NCBI RefSeq assembly: GCF_019458805.1
Contig: NZ_JAIBOA010000006.1
Span: 62,001-126,000, forward strand
Reading direction: 5' to 3'
DNA: 64,000 nt
Origin: Actinomadura parmotrematis
Lineage (GTDB): Bacteria; Actinomycetota; Actinomycetes; Streptosporangiales; Streptosporangiaceae
Shown: positions 1 through 9,273 of the stretch, piece after piece
How the letters are laid out: every line of letters starts with the position of its first letter
Numbering within the stretch: position 1 is the first letter of the stretch
The notes under the pieces: generated by a model
Seen by the model: the letters and a program-made list of their open reading frames with translations, nothing else
Databases searched by the model: none
What the model was told of the DNA's origin: nothing
Translations under genes and position numbers: made by a program

Positions 1-2
1 CC

Positions 3-413
3 GCCAAAGCCTTCTCGCAAGAAGAACCGACCATCGGGCACCTGCTCCGCCTCGCCGATGAACCAGGAGCGGAGGGCCTGCGCCTCCTGGCGGCGTGCTG
101 GCAGGTGTGCGCGGAGCGAGGCGGCGCGCTGGCGACCGTCCTGGAAGGACTGGCCACGGCACTGCGCGCCGAGGAGGCCCAGCGCCAGGAGGTCGCCACG
201 CAACTGGCGGGCCCGCGCGCCACCGCCCGCATGGTCGCGCTCCTTCCCCTGATGGGTCTCGGGCTCGGCGCGGCCCTGGGCGCGCACCCCTTGGCCTTCC
301 TTCTCGGCACGCCGCCCGGCTGGGGCTGCCTCGTGGCCGGAACGGCCCTGGACCTCGCCGGACTCCTCTGGACCCGGCGCCTCGCCCGGAACGCCGAGAC
401 GCTCCGCGGCTGA
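3..413 (+). CDS. TadB-like type II secretion F protein (5' truncated)
   Basis: C-terminal part of a Tad/Flp pilus inner-membrane platform protein; the reading frame is open from the window edge, so the start lies outside. The visible part has the cytoplasmic four-helix T2SSF-type segment (acidic/Ala-rich, with a 'CWQVCAERGG' stretch followed by an amphipathic Glu/Ala/Arg helix) and then two hydrophobic membrane segments ending in a short basic tail. In the family, TadB pairs with TadC to couple the CpaF ATPase to pilin extrusion. It is followed 13 nt later by the TadC gene, which supports the call. An upstream CpaF/TadA ATPase is expected outside the window. Confidence 0.8.
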   Translation, partial: AKAFSQEEPTIGHLLRLADEPGAEGLRLLAACWQVCAERGGALATVLEGLATALRAEEAQRQEVATQLAGPRATARMVALLPLMGLGLGAALGAHPLAFLLGTPPGWGCLVAGTALDLAGLLWTRRLARNAETLRG

Positions 414-426
414 CCCCGGAGACACC

Positions 427-1230
427 ATGACCTCGCTGCTCTTGGCCGCCGCCTGCGCGGCCCTCACCGCTTGCCTGATCCTCAAGCCGCCCGAACCTCC
501 ACCGGCCCGCCGCCCACGCCCCGACACCCTCCGGTCCCACTCCACAGCACGTCCCGAAGACCCCTCACCCCTCAGCACCGGGGAAGAGGCCGACCACCGG
601 GACGCTCACCATCACTCCCGCGCAAAGGACCGACTGCTGCGGCACGGCGCCACCGGTATGACCGCCGCCTTGGCCGTCATCGTCCTCGGCGGCCCGACGG
701 GGCTCGTGACCGGTGCGATCGCCGCGGTGGCCGTCGACCGTTCGTTCCGTCACCTGGAAGGCTCGGACGCGCGTGACAGGCGCGCCCGCCTGATCGCCGA
801 CCTGCCGATCGCCGTGGACCTGCTCGGCGCCTGCCTGCGCGGCGGCACCCCCTGGAACGAGGCGCTGGACGCGGTCGCCGGAGCCGTCGGCGGCCCGCTG
901 GAGGACGAGCTGCGGGGCGTCGGCACCCGCATCCGGCTCGGCGCCGACCCCGCCGACGCCTGGGCGGCGCTCGCCGCCGACCCGACGCTGGCGCCGCTCG
1001 CCCGTACGGCGGTCCGCACCGCCCGCAGCGGGGCGGCCATGGCCCCGACGCTCGCCCGCCTCGCCCGCGACCAGCGCCGCACCGCCGGCGCCGCGGCCGC
1101 CGCACGGGCCCGCTCCGCGGGCATCCTGGCACTCCTGCCCCTGGGCCTCTGCTTCCTGCCCGCCTTCGTGTTCCTCGGCATCGTCCCGGCCGTCGTCGGG
1201 ATCGCCGCCACCCTGGACTTCTCCTGGTGA
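427..1230 (+). CDS. TadC-like type II secretion F family protein
   Basis: Second Tad platform protein, 267 aa. An N-terminal membrane segment (about residues 1-19) is followed by a long Pro/Arg/His-rich linker (20-70), a hydrophobic segment (about 78-100), a T2SSF helical domain (about 115-225, with 'LPIAVDLLGACLRGG' and the 'TARSGAAM' segment) and a C-terminal membrane hairpin. It starts 13 nt after the TadB stop with ATG and clearly belongs to the same operon. The Pro-rich linker is longer than in many TadC proteins. Role from the family: inner-membrane assembly platform for Flp-type pili. Confidence 0.82.
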   Translation: MTSLLLAAACAALTACLILKPPEPPPARRPRPDTLRSHSTARPEDPSPLSTGEEADHRDAHHHSRAKDRLLRHGATGMTAALAVIVLGGPTGLVTGAIAAVAVDRSFRHLEGSDARDRRARLIADLPIAVDLLGACLRGGTPWNEALDAVAGAVGGPLEDELRGVGTRIRLGADPADAWAALAADPTLAPLARTAVRTARSGAAMAPTLARLARDQRRTAGAAAAARARSAGILALLPLGLCFLPAFVFLGIVPAVVGIAATLDFSW

Positions 1231-1235
1231 CGGGG

Positions 1236-1244
1236 TTATCCACA
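1236..1244 (+). other. Single DnaA-box-like nonamer
   Basis: TTATCCACA lies just after the tadC stop codon. It matches the classical DnaA box exactly but is isolated, so it is unlikely to be part of an origin. Confidence 0.25.
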
Positions 1245-1326
1245 GAACCGCATTCACCTGTTGCGGCCCTCCCGCCCCGCCGATCCTGGAACCAGGCGCC
1301 ACCCCGGCGCCCGAAGGGAGGGACCG

Positions 1327-1512
1327 ATGAGGACCGCATGGACGCACCGCTGGCGCTGCCGCACCGGAGACCTGGGCATGTCGACCGCCGAGTACGCGGT
1401 CGGAGTGCTCACCGCCGTCGCGTTCGCCGGACTGCTCTTCAAGATCGTCACGAGTCCGCAGGTCAGAGGGATGCTCACGCAGATCGTCCACAGGGCGCTC
1501 CAGGCGGGGTGA
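1327..1512 (+). CDS. DUF4244 Flp pilin-like small protein
   Basis: A 61-aa protein with a basic N-terminus, the segment 'GMSTAEYAVGVLTAVAFAG' and a short amphipathic C-terminus. The small residue before a hydrophobic helix with Glu at +5 is the prepilin-like signature of Flp/DUF4244 pilins of actinobacterial Tad clusters (M. tuberculosis Rv3656c position). The ATG at 1327 is chosen because a GAAGGGAGGG Shine-Dalgarno lies just upstream; a longer in-frame extension to 1261 lacks this. Its stop overlaps the next gene start (GTGA). Likely the major or a minor pilin subunit. Confidence 0.8.
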   Translation: MRTAWTHRWRCRTGDLGMSTAEYAVGVLTAVAFAGLLFKIVTSPQVRGMLTQIVHRALQAG

Positions 1513-1895
1513 GAGATGACCACGGCATGGTCACCGCGGAGGTCGCGCTCGCGCTACCGGTCCTGGTCTTCGTCACCGCGGCCGCCCTGTGGGGCATCGC
1601 GTGCGCCTCGACCCGGCTCACCTGCGCCGACGTGGCGCGCATCGGTGCCCGCGCCGCGGCCAGGGGCGAGCCGCTGCCCGCCGTCCGCACCCAGGCCGCC
1701 CGCGCGCTCCCCGCCGGAGCCGTGATCGGCGTGCACCGTGACGGCGAGCTCGTGCGCATCGAGATCACCGTCACGGTGCACGCACCGGGCGCGGCGGCCC
1801 TCCCGCCGATCCGCGTCCACACGCGAGTAACGGCGGCCACGGAACCAGGCGCGGATGCGGCCCATGAAACCCCCTTGCCCGAGCCGCCCCCGTAA
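1509..1895 (+). CDS. TadE-family pseudopilin
   Basis: A 128-aa protein that begins with GTG overlapping the previous stop (GTGA), so it is translationally coupled to the pilin gene. Residues 6-25 ('GMVTAEVALALPVLVFVT') form the typical TadE prepilin-like hydrophobic helix with conserved Glu. A soluble part follows with a Cys near residue 36 and a Pro-rich C-terminal tail. TadE/TadF proteins are minor pseudopilins of Tad pili. The last codons run into the low-complexity DNA downstream, so the Pro-rich tail may be partly an artefact of repeat growth. Confidence 0.8.
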   Translation: MRDDHGMVTAEVALALPVLVFVTAAALWGIACASTRLTCADVARIGARAAARGEPLPAVRTQAARALPAGAVIGVHRDGELVRIEITVTVHAPGAAALPPIRVHTRVTAATEPGADAAHETPLPEPPP

Positions 1896-2686
<791 letters not shown>

Positions 2687-3109
2687 GTGCGGACGGCGCT
2701 GGTGGTGCGGGTGGTGGGGGGAGTGCGGGGGAGGCGGGTGGTCGGGTGGGGTGGGGATCGGGGGGTGGGGACGGTTCTTGCGGTGGCGTTCATGGGGGTC
2801 GTCTGGTCGGCCGGGATGGCGGTGGTGATGGTGGGCGGGGTGCGGGCGGCGCGGCAGCAGGCGGATATCGCGGCCGATCTCGGGGCTCTCGCCGGCGCGC
2901 GGCACGTGGCCGAGGGGGCGGGGGCGGCCTGCCGGAAGGCGGGGGAGATCGTGGCGGAATCGCGGGGGCGCCTGTCGCGGTGCGCCGTGCATGGCAGGAT
3001 CGTCGAGGTCTCGGTCGTGGCGGTGGTGCGGGTTCCCGTCGTGGCGGGCGGGCTGCGGGTGGTCGCGCGGTCCAGGGCTGGTCCCGTCGTGCCGGAGGGC
3101 GTAGGCTGA
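2687..3109 (+). CDS. TadE/G-like (Rv3654c-type) protein
   Basis: Last gene of the Tad cluster. The core 'GDRGVGTVLAVAFMG' and 'ARQQADIAADLGALAGARH' match the Rv3654c-like family: one membrane helix followed by a heptad-like 'QADIAADLGALAGA' and a Cys-containing C-terminal region. The start is uncertain. The frame stays open upstream through the 9-bp repeat to a GTG at 2333, but GTG 2687 has the only good Shine-Dalgarno (GTGAGGG, about 8 nt away) and gives 140 aa, near the family's usual length. Later GTG codons (for example 2723) are also possible. Expected role: minor pseudopilin or secreted Tad accessory. Confidence 0.65.
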   Translation: MRTALVVRVVGGVRGRRVVGWGGDRGVGTVLAVAFMGVVWSAGMAVVMVGGVRAARQQADIAADLGALAGARHVAEGAGAACRKAGEIVAESRGRLSRCAVHGRIVEVSVVAVVRVPVVAGGLRVVARSRAGPVVPEGVG

Positions 3110-3351
3110 CCCCTCCGCAGCGCGTTGCACACATTGTCAATAGAGGTGCCGGAGCGTCCGGGCGGACGATTCCCGTTCGTCATGTTTCCGTGACGTTGAT
3201 TACCGCTTGGTACGTTACGCTGCTGTAAGCCCCTAGTTATCACCGCACGCGGTGGACACAGCGACCACTCACCCCTCCAGGCACCGCCTCCGTGACGCGG
3301 CCCGACGTGCGGAGGGACGCCGGCAGGTCGTTCGATGAAGGGAATGAGGCC

Positions 3352-4863
3352 GTGACCAGGATTCGCAGGATCGGTGCGATCGCTCTCGCTGCACCCCTTG
3401 CGATGGGTTTCCCGGTTTTCAGCGCGACTCCCGCGCTGGCCGCCTCCAACAGCGTGCTCGCGCCGGCGAACGGTGCCGTCGTCACCAGGGGCTCGCAGGT
3501 GACCGCGAAGGCCCACTACGACGCCACCATCCAGATGCAGCTGCGCGTCAAGGGGCCGGGCGGGGACGACTTCCTGGCGCAGAGCACGAGCCTGTTCGGC
3601 GGCGATCTCTCCGGTCCCATCTCGCTGAACCGCAACGGCCGGTACACGGTCTACCTCAAGGGCACGATCACCAACCACACCTACGACTCCAACACCTTCA
3701 CCGTGCGGATCCCGCCGGCCGCGCCGTCGGGCCTGTCCGCCACCGTGTCGGGCGGCAAGGTGAAGGTGTCGTGGAACCTCGGCCTGGAGGACGACCTCAG
3801 CGGCTACGTCGTCGGGGCCTCGGGCGCCGGGTCCAAGAGCGGCTCGGTCGGCTCCTTCTGCTCCGGGACCTCCTGCTCGGCCACCCTGTCGACGTCGTCG
3901 AGCAGCGTGAAGGTCAGCCTCCGCGCCAAGCGGCCGACCGGCACCGGCGGCACCGTCTCCTCGGGCGTCGTCTCCACAACGGTCGCGGGCGGCGGGAGCG
4001 GCGGCAACGGCTCCGGCGGTCCGTCCGGCGGCGGCGGGAACGTCACGCTGCCGCCCTCGATCAGCGGTGGCGGCACCACCACGCCGCTGACGCCCTTCAA
4101 CAACGACTCGCCGGTCACCCTGCCGTCGGTGCAGCCCTCGGGAGCGGTCGCCGGGTTCACCTACCCGACCCCGCAGGTGGCCGACAGCGCGCCGAAGGCG
4201 GACAACGTCGCGGCCACCGACAGCCTGCAGTGGAGCAAGAGCGTCGGCATCGCCCTCGTCCTGCTCGTCGTCGCCGGCCACCTCGGCACCTGGACGCGCC
4301 GCCTGCGCGTCCAGCAGGCCGGCGTGAGCCGCAAGGGCATGGCGGCCCGCATGGCCAGCAACGGCAGCGGGCGGAAGCGCGTCAGCAACGCCCGCAAGAA
4401 CATCGCGAAAGCCGAGGCCGTGGCGAGGACCGCCCCGATCGCCGCGGCGGCCGGAACGGCCAAGGACAAGGACAAGGACAAGGCAAAGAGCGCCGAGGGC
4501 GGGAAGAGCAAGGCCGGTAAGGGCGGCAAGGACGGGCGGACGGCCGCGTTCGAGCGGGTGGAGCCGGTGAACGTGGCGAAGGCTCCTAAGGCCCCCGAGG
4601 GGCTCGACGCGCCGGAGGTCCCCGCACCGTCCGAAGACACGACGGGGGTGCTGTCGCCCGCCGCCGGTAAGCAGGCGCCCAAGCGCCGCCCGGCGCGCCT
4701 CGGCAAGTCCGACGCCAGGAAGAAGCCGGCCGCCAGGAGCCTGGACGCCGACTCCGCTTCCGCTCTGGCTCAGGCTTCCGCCGGGTCGGAGGACGTGGAG
4801 AAGGTGCGCAACACCGAGAACCCCGACACCAAGGGCCGTCATAAGGGCCGCCGCAGCAAGTAG
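3352..4863 (+). CDS. Secreted/membrane-anchored FN3-domain protein with basic tail
   Basis: 503 aa. GTG 3352 is chosen because GGGAATGAGG lies just upstream and the protein then begins with a clean signal peptide (MTRIRRIGAIALAAPLAMG, cleavage near 'PALAA'). An extracellular Ig-like N-terminal region is followed by a fibronectin type III domain (about residues 125-215, starting 'PPAAPSGLSATVSGGKVKV'), a Gly/Ser/Pro-rich linker, one transmembrane helix (about 300-320) and a long cytoplasmic Lys/Ala-rich tail with KDKDKDK and GKSKAGKGGKDG tracts. The function is unknown; the architecture suggests a surface protein tethered to something cytoplasmic. It is preceded by 240 bp without a gene. Confidence 0.75.
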   Translation: MTRIRRIGAIALAAPLAMGFPVFSATPALAASNSVLAPANGAVVTRGSQVTAKAHYDATIQMQLRVKGPGGDDFLAQSTSLFGGDLSGPISLNRNGRYTVYLKGTITNHTYDSNTFTVRIPPAAPSGLSATVSGGKVKVSWNLGLEDDLSGYVVGASGAGSKSGSVGSFCSGTSCSATLSTSSSSVKVSLRAKRPTGTGGTVSSGVVSTTVAGGGSGGNGSGGPSGGGGNVTLPPSISGGGTTTPLTPFNNDSPVTLPSVQPSGAVAGFTYPTPQVADSAPKADNVAATDSLQWSKSVGIALVLLVVAGHLGTWTRRLRVQQAGVSRKGMAARMASNGSGRKRVSNARKNIAKAEAVARTAPIAAAAGTAKDKDKDKAKSAEGGKSKAGKGGKDGRTAAFERVEPVNVAKAPKAPEGLDAPEVPAPSEDTTGVLSPAAGKQAPKRRPARLGKSDARKKPAARSLDADSASALAQASAGSEDVEKVRNTENPDTKGRHKGRRSK

Positions 4864-4898
4864 GAGCGCGGTGAGGGCACGGCCTCACGGTGCCGGTT

Positions 4899-5190
4899 TC
4901 TCGCGGACGCCTTGCCTAGTGGGTGGAGGCGGCGAGAAGCCCTCCTGACCGGGGCTGTCCCTTTGCGGATGCGGTGCCACAGCAGGCAGGGTCCGTCAGG
5001 GGTATGCCTCACCGGGGCTGACCTCTCGTGGACGCGTCGCCGTAGTGAGTGGGAGCGGGTCCTCGCCGGGACCGACCCCTCGTGGACGCCTTGCCGTAGA
5101 GGGCAGGGGCGGTGAGGGGCACGCCCCCGCCCAGGCCGTCCCTTCATGGATGCGTTGCCATGGAGGGAAGAGGGGCGCGGCCGCGCGGGA
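4899..5190 (+). repeat. Degenerate ~60-bp tandem repeat, about 4.5 units
   Basis: Units start at about 4899, 4961, 5024, 5078 and 5142 and are 54-64 bp long. Each begins with a variant of CTCGTGGACGCCTTGCC, continues with a G-rich GGGCAGGGGCGG-like block and ends near CCGGGGCTGACC. The copies have diverged strongly, so this is an old array. On the minus strand each unit encodes about 20 residues (VHEGS/VHERS-type units), but there is no credible start or family. It fills most of the 410-bp gap after the FN3 protein gene. Confidence 0.75.
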
Positions 5191-5273
5191 GTTGTGGTGT
5201 GCGGGTGCGGCTGATGGGGGCGGTTTGGGGGTAGCGCCCGGTCGGCTTTGGCGGAGGGGGTTACGTTGCCTTG

Positions 5274-5927
5274 ATGGAACCCTTCGCGCGTTCTTGGTCG
5301 GCGTTGCGCGCCGCGGTCGCCGAGACTCCCGACGAGGACTTCGACCGGCCCTCCGGTTGCGCCGGCTGGCTGGTGCGGGACCTGGTGTGCCACCTGGTCA
5401 TCGGCGCGCAGGACGTGCTGATCACCCTGGTGACCCCCGCGGACGCCGAACCGACCGTCGACGCGGCCACCTACTGGAAGCCGGTCGAACCCTCGGCCGG
5501 TGAGGACCCCCTCGCCGCGCTCATCCCGCGGCTGGCGGCCGCCTACGGCGAGCCGCGCTGGCTGCGGCACCACTTCGACGACGTCGGCTCCGCCGCGGGC
5601 CGCGCCGCCGAGCTCGCCGACCCCGCCGCGCGGGTCGCCACCCAGGACGAGGTGCTGACCGTCGGCGACTACCTGTCGGCCTACGTGCTCGAATGGACGG
5701 TCCACCACCTCGACCTGGTCGCGGGCCTGCCGGGGGTCGCCGGGCCGCCCGCGGAGGGCCTCGTGGCGGCGCGCGCGTTGCTGGAGGAGGTCGCCGGGTC
5801 GCCCTTCCCCGCCGCGATCGCCGACGCGGACGCGCTGCTGATCGGCACCGGCCGCCGCGCGCCGACGCCCGCCGAGGCCGCCGAGCTGGGCGATTTCGCC
5901 GCGCGCCTCCCGCTCGGCCTCGGCTGA
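5274..5927 (+). CDS. Maleylpyruvate isomerase-like (MDMPI N-terminal/DinB fold) protein
   Basis: 217 aa. The N-terminal segment 'RPSGCAGWLVRDLVCHL' is the recurrent motif of the mycothiol-dependent maleylpyruvate isomerase N-terminal (DinB-like) family, with His in 'VCHL' and a second His in 'EWTVHHLDL' as likely metal ligands. Many actinobacterial members are of unknown substrate and are thought to use mycothiol. ATG 5274 is used; a GGAGGGGG sits about 13 nt upstream. The hairpin at the stop codon suggests a single-gene transcript. Confidence 0.75.
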   Translation: MEPFARSWSALRAAVAETPDEDFDRPSGCAGWLVRDLVCHLVIGAQDVLITLVTPADAEPTVDAATYWKPVEPSAGEDPLAALIPRLAAAYGEPRWLRHHFDDVGSAAGRAAELADPAARVATQDEVLTVGDYLSAYVLEWTVHHLDLVAGLPGVAGPPAEGLVAARALLEEVAGSPFPAAIADADALLIGTGRRAPTPAEAAELGDFAARLPLGLG

Positions 5928-5939
5928 GCGGGAGGCGCG
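5902..5939 (+). terminator. Hairpin straddling the stop codon
   Basis: CGCGCCTCCCGCTC (5902-5915) pairs perfectly with GAGCGGGAGGCGCG (5926-5939) across a 10-nt loop that contains the first base of the TGA stop. There is no T-run, as is usual for high-GC actinobacteria. Confidence 0.6.
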
Positions 5940-6039
5940 TCGAGGACGCCGGGGAGAGGCGCCGGGGCGAGGGAAGTCTTGCGGTGAGCGGGTGCGGCGG
6001 TGTTGCCTGGGACCTCGCGGATCGGGAAGGGCGCCGGGC

Positions 6040-6357
6040 ATGATCGTGGTGGGGCTGGTCGTCGCGGTCGCGGCGCTCGTCGTCGGCGGCGCCGTGGTCC
6101 TCGACAACTCGGGGACGGCCGGGCTCACCGTCTTCGGCGACGCGGTCCCCGGCGTGGAGCAGCAGTGGCAGGTCTTCCTGGCCGGCGCCCTGCTGGTGAT
6201 GGCCTTCACCACCGGTGTCGCGCTCGCGGGCCTCGGCTGGCGGCGGTCCGTCGACGTGCGCCGCGAGCTGCGGGACCTGCGGGACGAGCAGGACCTCCTG
6301 GAGGCCGAGAACCACCGGCTCCAGGCCGAGCTGGCCCGCCTGCGCCGCAACGCCTAG
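6040..6357 (+). CDS. LapA-like small membrane protein with coiled coil
   Basis: 105 aa. Two membrane helices (about 2-22 and 45-67) are followed by a charged coiled coil (residues 72-102, 'RRELRDLRDEQDLLEAEN' type heptads). This is the layout of LapA-domain (DUF1049-like) proteins. ATG 6040 has GGGAAGG about 9 nt upstream. Its TAG stop shares the palindrome CTAG with the stop of the convergent helicase gene. Function unknown; possibly an envelope or membrane-shaping protein. Confidence 0.65.
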   Translation: MIVVGLVVAVAALVVGGAVVLDNSGTAGLTVFGDAVPGVEQQWQVFLAGALLVMAFTTGVALAGLGWRRSVDVRRELRDLRDEQDLLEAENHRLQAELARLRRNA

Positions 6358-8657
6358 GCGGGGGCGTTGCGGAGGAGTTCGGCGAGCATGAGCAGGGCGC
6401 CCCGCTTGTCGAGAGGGTCGTTGCCGTTGCCGCACTTCGGAGACTGGATGCAGGACGGGCAACCCGCCTCGCACTCGCAGGACGCGATGGCCTCGCGCGT
6501 CGCCGTCAGCCAGGCGCGGGCGTCGGCGTAGCCGCGTTCGGCGAAGCCGGCGCCGCCCTCGTGGCCGTCGTAGACGAAGACGGTGAGCAGGCCGGTGTCG
6601 GGGTGCAGGGCGGTGGAGACGCCGCCGATGTCCCAGCGGTCGCAGGTCGCGAACAGCGGCAGCAGGCCGATGGAGGCGTGCTCGGCGGCGTGCGCGGCGC
6701 CGCCGAGGTCCATGTCGCCGAGGTCCTCCAGCTGGTCGGGCGACAGCGTCCACCAGACGGCGCGGGTGCGCAGCGTGCGGGGCGGCAGGTCCAGGGGCTT
6801 CTCGCCGAGCATCTCGCCGGTCTGCAGCCGCCGCATCTGGTAGGCGACGACCTGGCGGGTCACCTCGACGGTGCCGTAGTTGAGGGTGGCCTCGCCCCAC
6901 GGGGTGCCGCGGAGGCGCTCGACGACGGTGATGTCGGTGACGTCGCGGGCGGTGGTGGAGTAGTCGGGGTCGGCGGCCTCGACGAGGGCGGCGGAGTCGT
7001 CCAGGTCGAGGGCGTGCACGAGGAACGACTCGCCCTGGTGCAGGTAGACGGCGCCCTCGTGGACGGTGGTGTGGGCGGACGCCTCGTCGACGGTGCCGAG
7101 GAGGCGGCCCGTGGCGGTCTCCACGACCTGGACGGGCGGGCCGCCCGAGCCGCGGATGTCGGCGAGGTCGCAGGCGCGGTCGCGGCGCGTCCAGAACCAG
7201 CCGTTCGGGCGGCGCCGCAGCAGGCCGCGGCGGACGAGATCGGGCAGCAGGGCGGCGGTGGACGGCCCGAACAGCTCGGCGTCGGCGTCGGTGAGGGGCA
7301 GCTCGGACGCCGCGGCGCAGAGGTGCGGTTCGAGGACGTAGGGGTTGTCGGGGTCCAGGACGGTCGCCTCGACCGGCCGCCCGAAGATCGCCTCGGGGTG
7401 GTGCACGAGGTAGGTGTCGAGGGGGTCGTCGCGGGCGATGAGGACGGCGAGCGCGGCCCGGCCCGTCCGGCCGGCGCGGCCCGCCTGCTGCCAGAGGGAC
7501 GCGCGGGTGCCGGGCCAGCCGCAGACGAGGACGGCGTCGAGGCCGGACACGTCGACGCCGAGCTCCAGCGCGTTGGTGCTGGCGAGGCCGGTGATCGTGC
7601 CGTTCCGCAGGGACGCCTCCAGGGCGCGCCGCTCCTCGGGCAGGAACCCGGCCCGGTAGGCCGCCACCTGCGCGGCGAGGGCCGGCGCGGCCTCCTCCAG
7701 GGCGCGCTTGGCGCCGAGCGCGACCGATTCGGCGCCGCGCCGGGACCGGACGAAGGCGAGCGTCTGGACGCCCTCGGCGACCAGGTCGGCGAGCAGGTCG
7801 GCGGCCTCGGCGGTGGCGGTGCGGCGGACCGGCGCGCCGCGCTCGCCGCGCAGGTCGGTGAGCGGCGGCTCCCACAGCGCGAACGTGGCGGGGCCGCGCG
7901 GCGAGGCGTCGGTGTCGACGGCGACGGCGGGCAGGCCGGTGAGCCGCTCGGCGGCGACGGCCGGGGCCGACACCGTCGCCGAGGCGAGGACGAACACCGG
8001 CGAGGCGTGGTAGCGGGCGCAGATCCGCCGCAGCCGGCGCAGGATCTGCGCGACGTGCGACCCGAACACGCCCCGGTAGCCGTGCGCCTCGTCGACGACG
8101 ACGTAGCGCAGGCGGCGCAGGAACGAGCTCCAGCGGGCGTGCGAGGGGAGGATCGAGCGGTGCAGCATGTCGGGGTTGGTCAGCACGTAGTTGGCGTGCT
8201 GCCGCACCCACTGGCGGTCCTCGTGCCGGGTGTCGCCGTCGTAGGTCGCGGCGCGCAGCCGGGTGAGCTTCAGGGCGCGCAGGGTGCGGAGCTGGTCTGC
8301 GGCGAGGGCCTTGGTGGGTGAGAGATACAGCACGGTCCCGCCGTCGCGGACCGACTCGTCGTGGACGGCGGCGACGGCGGGCATGAGGTAGCCGAGGGAC
8401 TTGCCGGACGCGGTGCCGGTCGCGAGGATCACCGAGCGGCCCGCACGGGCGTGCTCGGCGGCCGCGGCCTGGTGCTCCCACGGGGCCTCGACGCCGGCGG
8501 CCGCCAGCCGCCGCACGAGCAGCTCCGGCACCCACTCCGGCCAGCTCGCGCGACGGCCCTGACGTGCGGGAACATGCTCGAGGTGGGTGATGCGGTCGCG
8601 GCGGGACGGACCCGCGAGCAGCCGGTCCAGCGCAGGGGAAGATCTTTGGGCACCCAT
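6354..8657 (-). CDS. DEAD/DEAH-box helicase with DUF1998 C-terminal Zn module (MrfA/Hrq1-like)
   Basis: 767 aa superfamily-2 helicase. Motif I 'ATGTASGKS' at 79-87, Q-like 'PWEHQAAA' before it, DEAH at 189-192, motif III 'SATVS', motif V 'LASTNALELGVDV', motif VI 'QQAGRAGRTGR', and a Cys4-type cluster near 727-742 (CECEAGCPSC...C) that is the DUF1998/MZB signature. Homologues include M. tuberculosis Rv3649 and B. subtilis MrfA, a mitomycin-lesion repair helicase; a DNA-repair role here is inferred. It lacks a clear Shine-Dalgarno at the ATG and may be leaderless. It is convergent with the LapA-like gene (4-nt overlap) and divergent from bldG, as in Streptomyces. Confidence 0.9.
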   Translation of the reverse strand: MGAQRSSPALDRLLAGPSRRDRITHLEHVPARQGRRASWPEWVPELLVRRLAAAGVEAPWEHQAAAAEHARAGRSVILATGTASGKSLGYLMPAVAAVHDESVRDGGTVLYLSPTKALAADQLRTLRALKLTRLRAATYDGDTRHEDRQWVRQHANYVLTNPDMLHRSILPSHARWSSFLRRLRYVVVDEAHGYRGVFGSHVAQILRRLRRICARYHASPVFVLASATVSAPAVAAERLTGLPAVAVDTDASPRGPATFALWEPPLTDLRGERGAPVRRTATAEAADLLADLVAEGVQTLAFVRSRRGAESVALGAKRALEEAAPALAAQVAAYRAGFLPEERRALEASLRNGTITGLASTNALELGVDVSGLDAVLVCGWPGTRASLWQQAGRAGRTGRAALAVLIARDDPLDTYLVHHPEAIFGRPVEATVLDPDNPYVLEPHLCAAASELPLTDADAELFGPSTAALLPDLVRRGLLRRRPNGWFWTRRDRACDLADIRGSGGPPVQVVETATGRLLGTVDEASAHTTVHEGAVYLHQGESFLVHALDLDDSAALVEAADPDYSTTARDVTDITVVERLRGTPWGEATLNYGTVEVTRQVVAYQMRRLQTGEMLGEKPLDLPPRTLRTRAVWWTLSPDQLEDLGDMDLGGAAHAAEHASIGLLPLFATCDRWDIGGVSTALHPDTGLLTVFVYDGHEGGAGFAERGYADARAWLTATREAIASCECEAGCPSCIQSPKCGNGNDPLDKRGALLMLAELLRNAPA

Positions 8658-8904
8658 CAGGTTTTCAGTGTGCCAGCCTGGGCAAAACCAGGGGAACGCC
8701 CCGGCGACGGTGGCCCGGTCCCCCCTGCCATGACCGGCAGATCACCAGGTCAGCCGGGATGGCGCGAACTTTCCCCCGTGTGGGCGATAACGTGCCCTCA
8801 TGACGCCGGAGCGTGGTTGAATTCCGACGGAGTTCCGTCGCCCGCACCGCCTCCGGAGGTCAGGGCGGATGGAATCGACTGTGCTGTACCGCGCTGGAGG
8901 ATCT

Positions 8905-9258
8905 GTGGACCTGAAGGTGAACGACTACACCACCGACGACGGGCTGACCGTCATCACGGTGGAGGGCGAGATCGACGTCTACACGGCGCCGAAGCTTCGC
9001 GAGAAGCTCATCGACCTGGTCAACAAGGGCAAGTTCCACCTGCTGGTGGACATGGAGAAGGTGGAGTTCCTGGACTCGACCGGTCTCGGCGTGCTGGTCG
9101 GCGGCCTGAAGCGGGTCCGCGCGCACGACGGCTCGCTGGAGCTGGTCTGCACCCAGGAGCGCATCCTCAAGATCTTCCGGATCACCGGGCTGACCAAGGT
9201 CTTCGGCATCCACGACTCGATCGCCGATGCCGAGGAGAAGCGCAAGGGCGCCAAGTAG
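8905..9258 (+). CDS. bldG: Anti-sigma factor antagonist BldG (STAS domain)
   Basis: 117 aa STAS protein nearly collinear with Streptomyces BldG. The phosphorylation-site motif '[20 protein letters not shown]' contains the Ser predicted to be phosphorylated, and '[15 protein letters not shown]' and '[16 protein letters not shown]' are characteristic of BldG. GTG 8905 (after GCTGGAGG) gives the family length; an in-frame ATG at 8869 would add 12 residues. In Streptomyces BldG controls development and antibiotic production by partner switching with anti-sigma factors. The gene 15 nt downstream is the cognate anti-sigma-like ATPase. It is divergent from the helicase gene, matching SCO3549/SCO3550. 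Confidence 0.93.
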   Translation: MDLKVNDYTTDDGLTVITVEGEIDVYTAPKLREKLIDLVNKGKFHLLVDMEKVEFLDSTGLGVLVGGLKRVRAHDGSLELVCTQERILKIFRITGLTKVFGIHDSIADAEEKRKGAK

Positions 9259-9273
9259 GCGGCGTCCGCTCAC

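Noticed and set aside
1236..1244. DnaA box as sign of a replication origin.
   Set aside because: Only one nonamer is present, inside a pilus operon; dnaA/dnaN genes and a box cluster are absent.
4899..5190. Possible CRISPR array because of tandem repeats.
   Set aside because: Units are 54-64 bp, directly adjacent and strongly diverged; there are no unique spacers and no cas genes.
6000..8321. Long plus-strand open frame antisense to the helicase.
   Set aside because: It is Gly/Arg-rich without motifs, while the opposite strand encodes a complete helicase.
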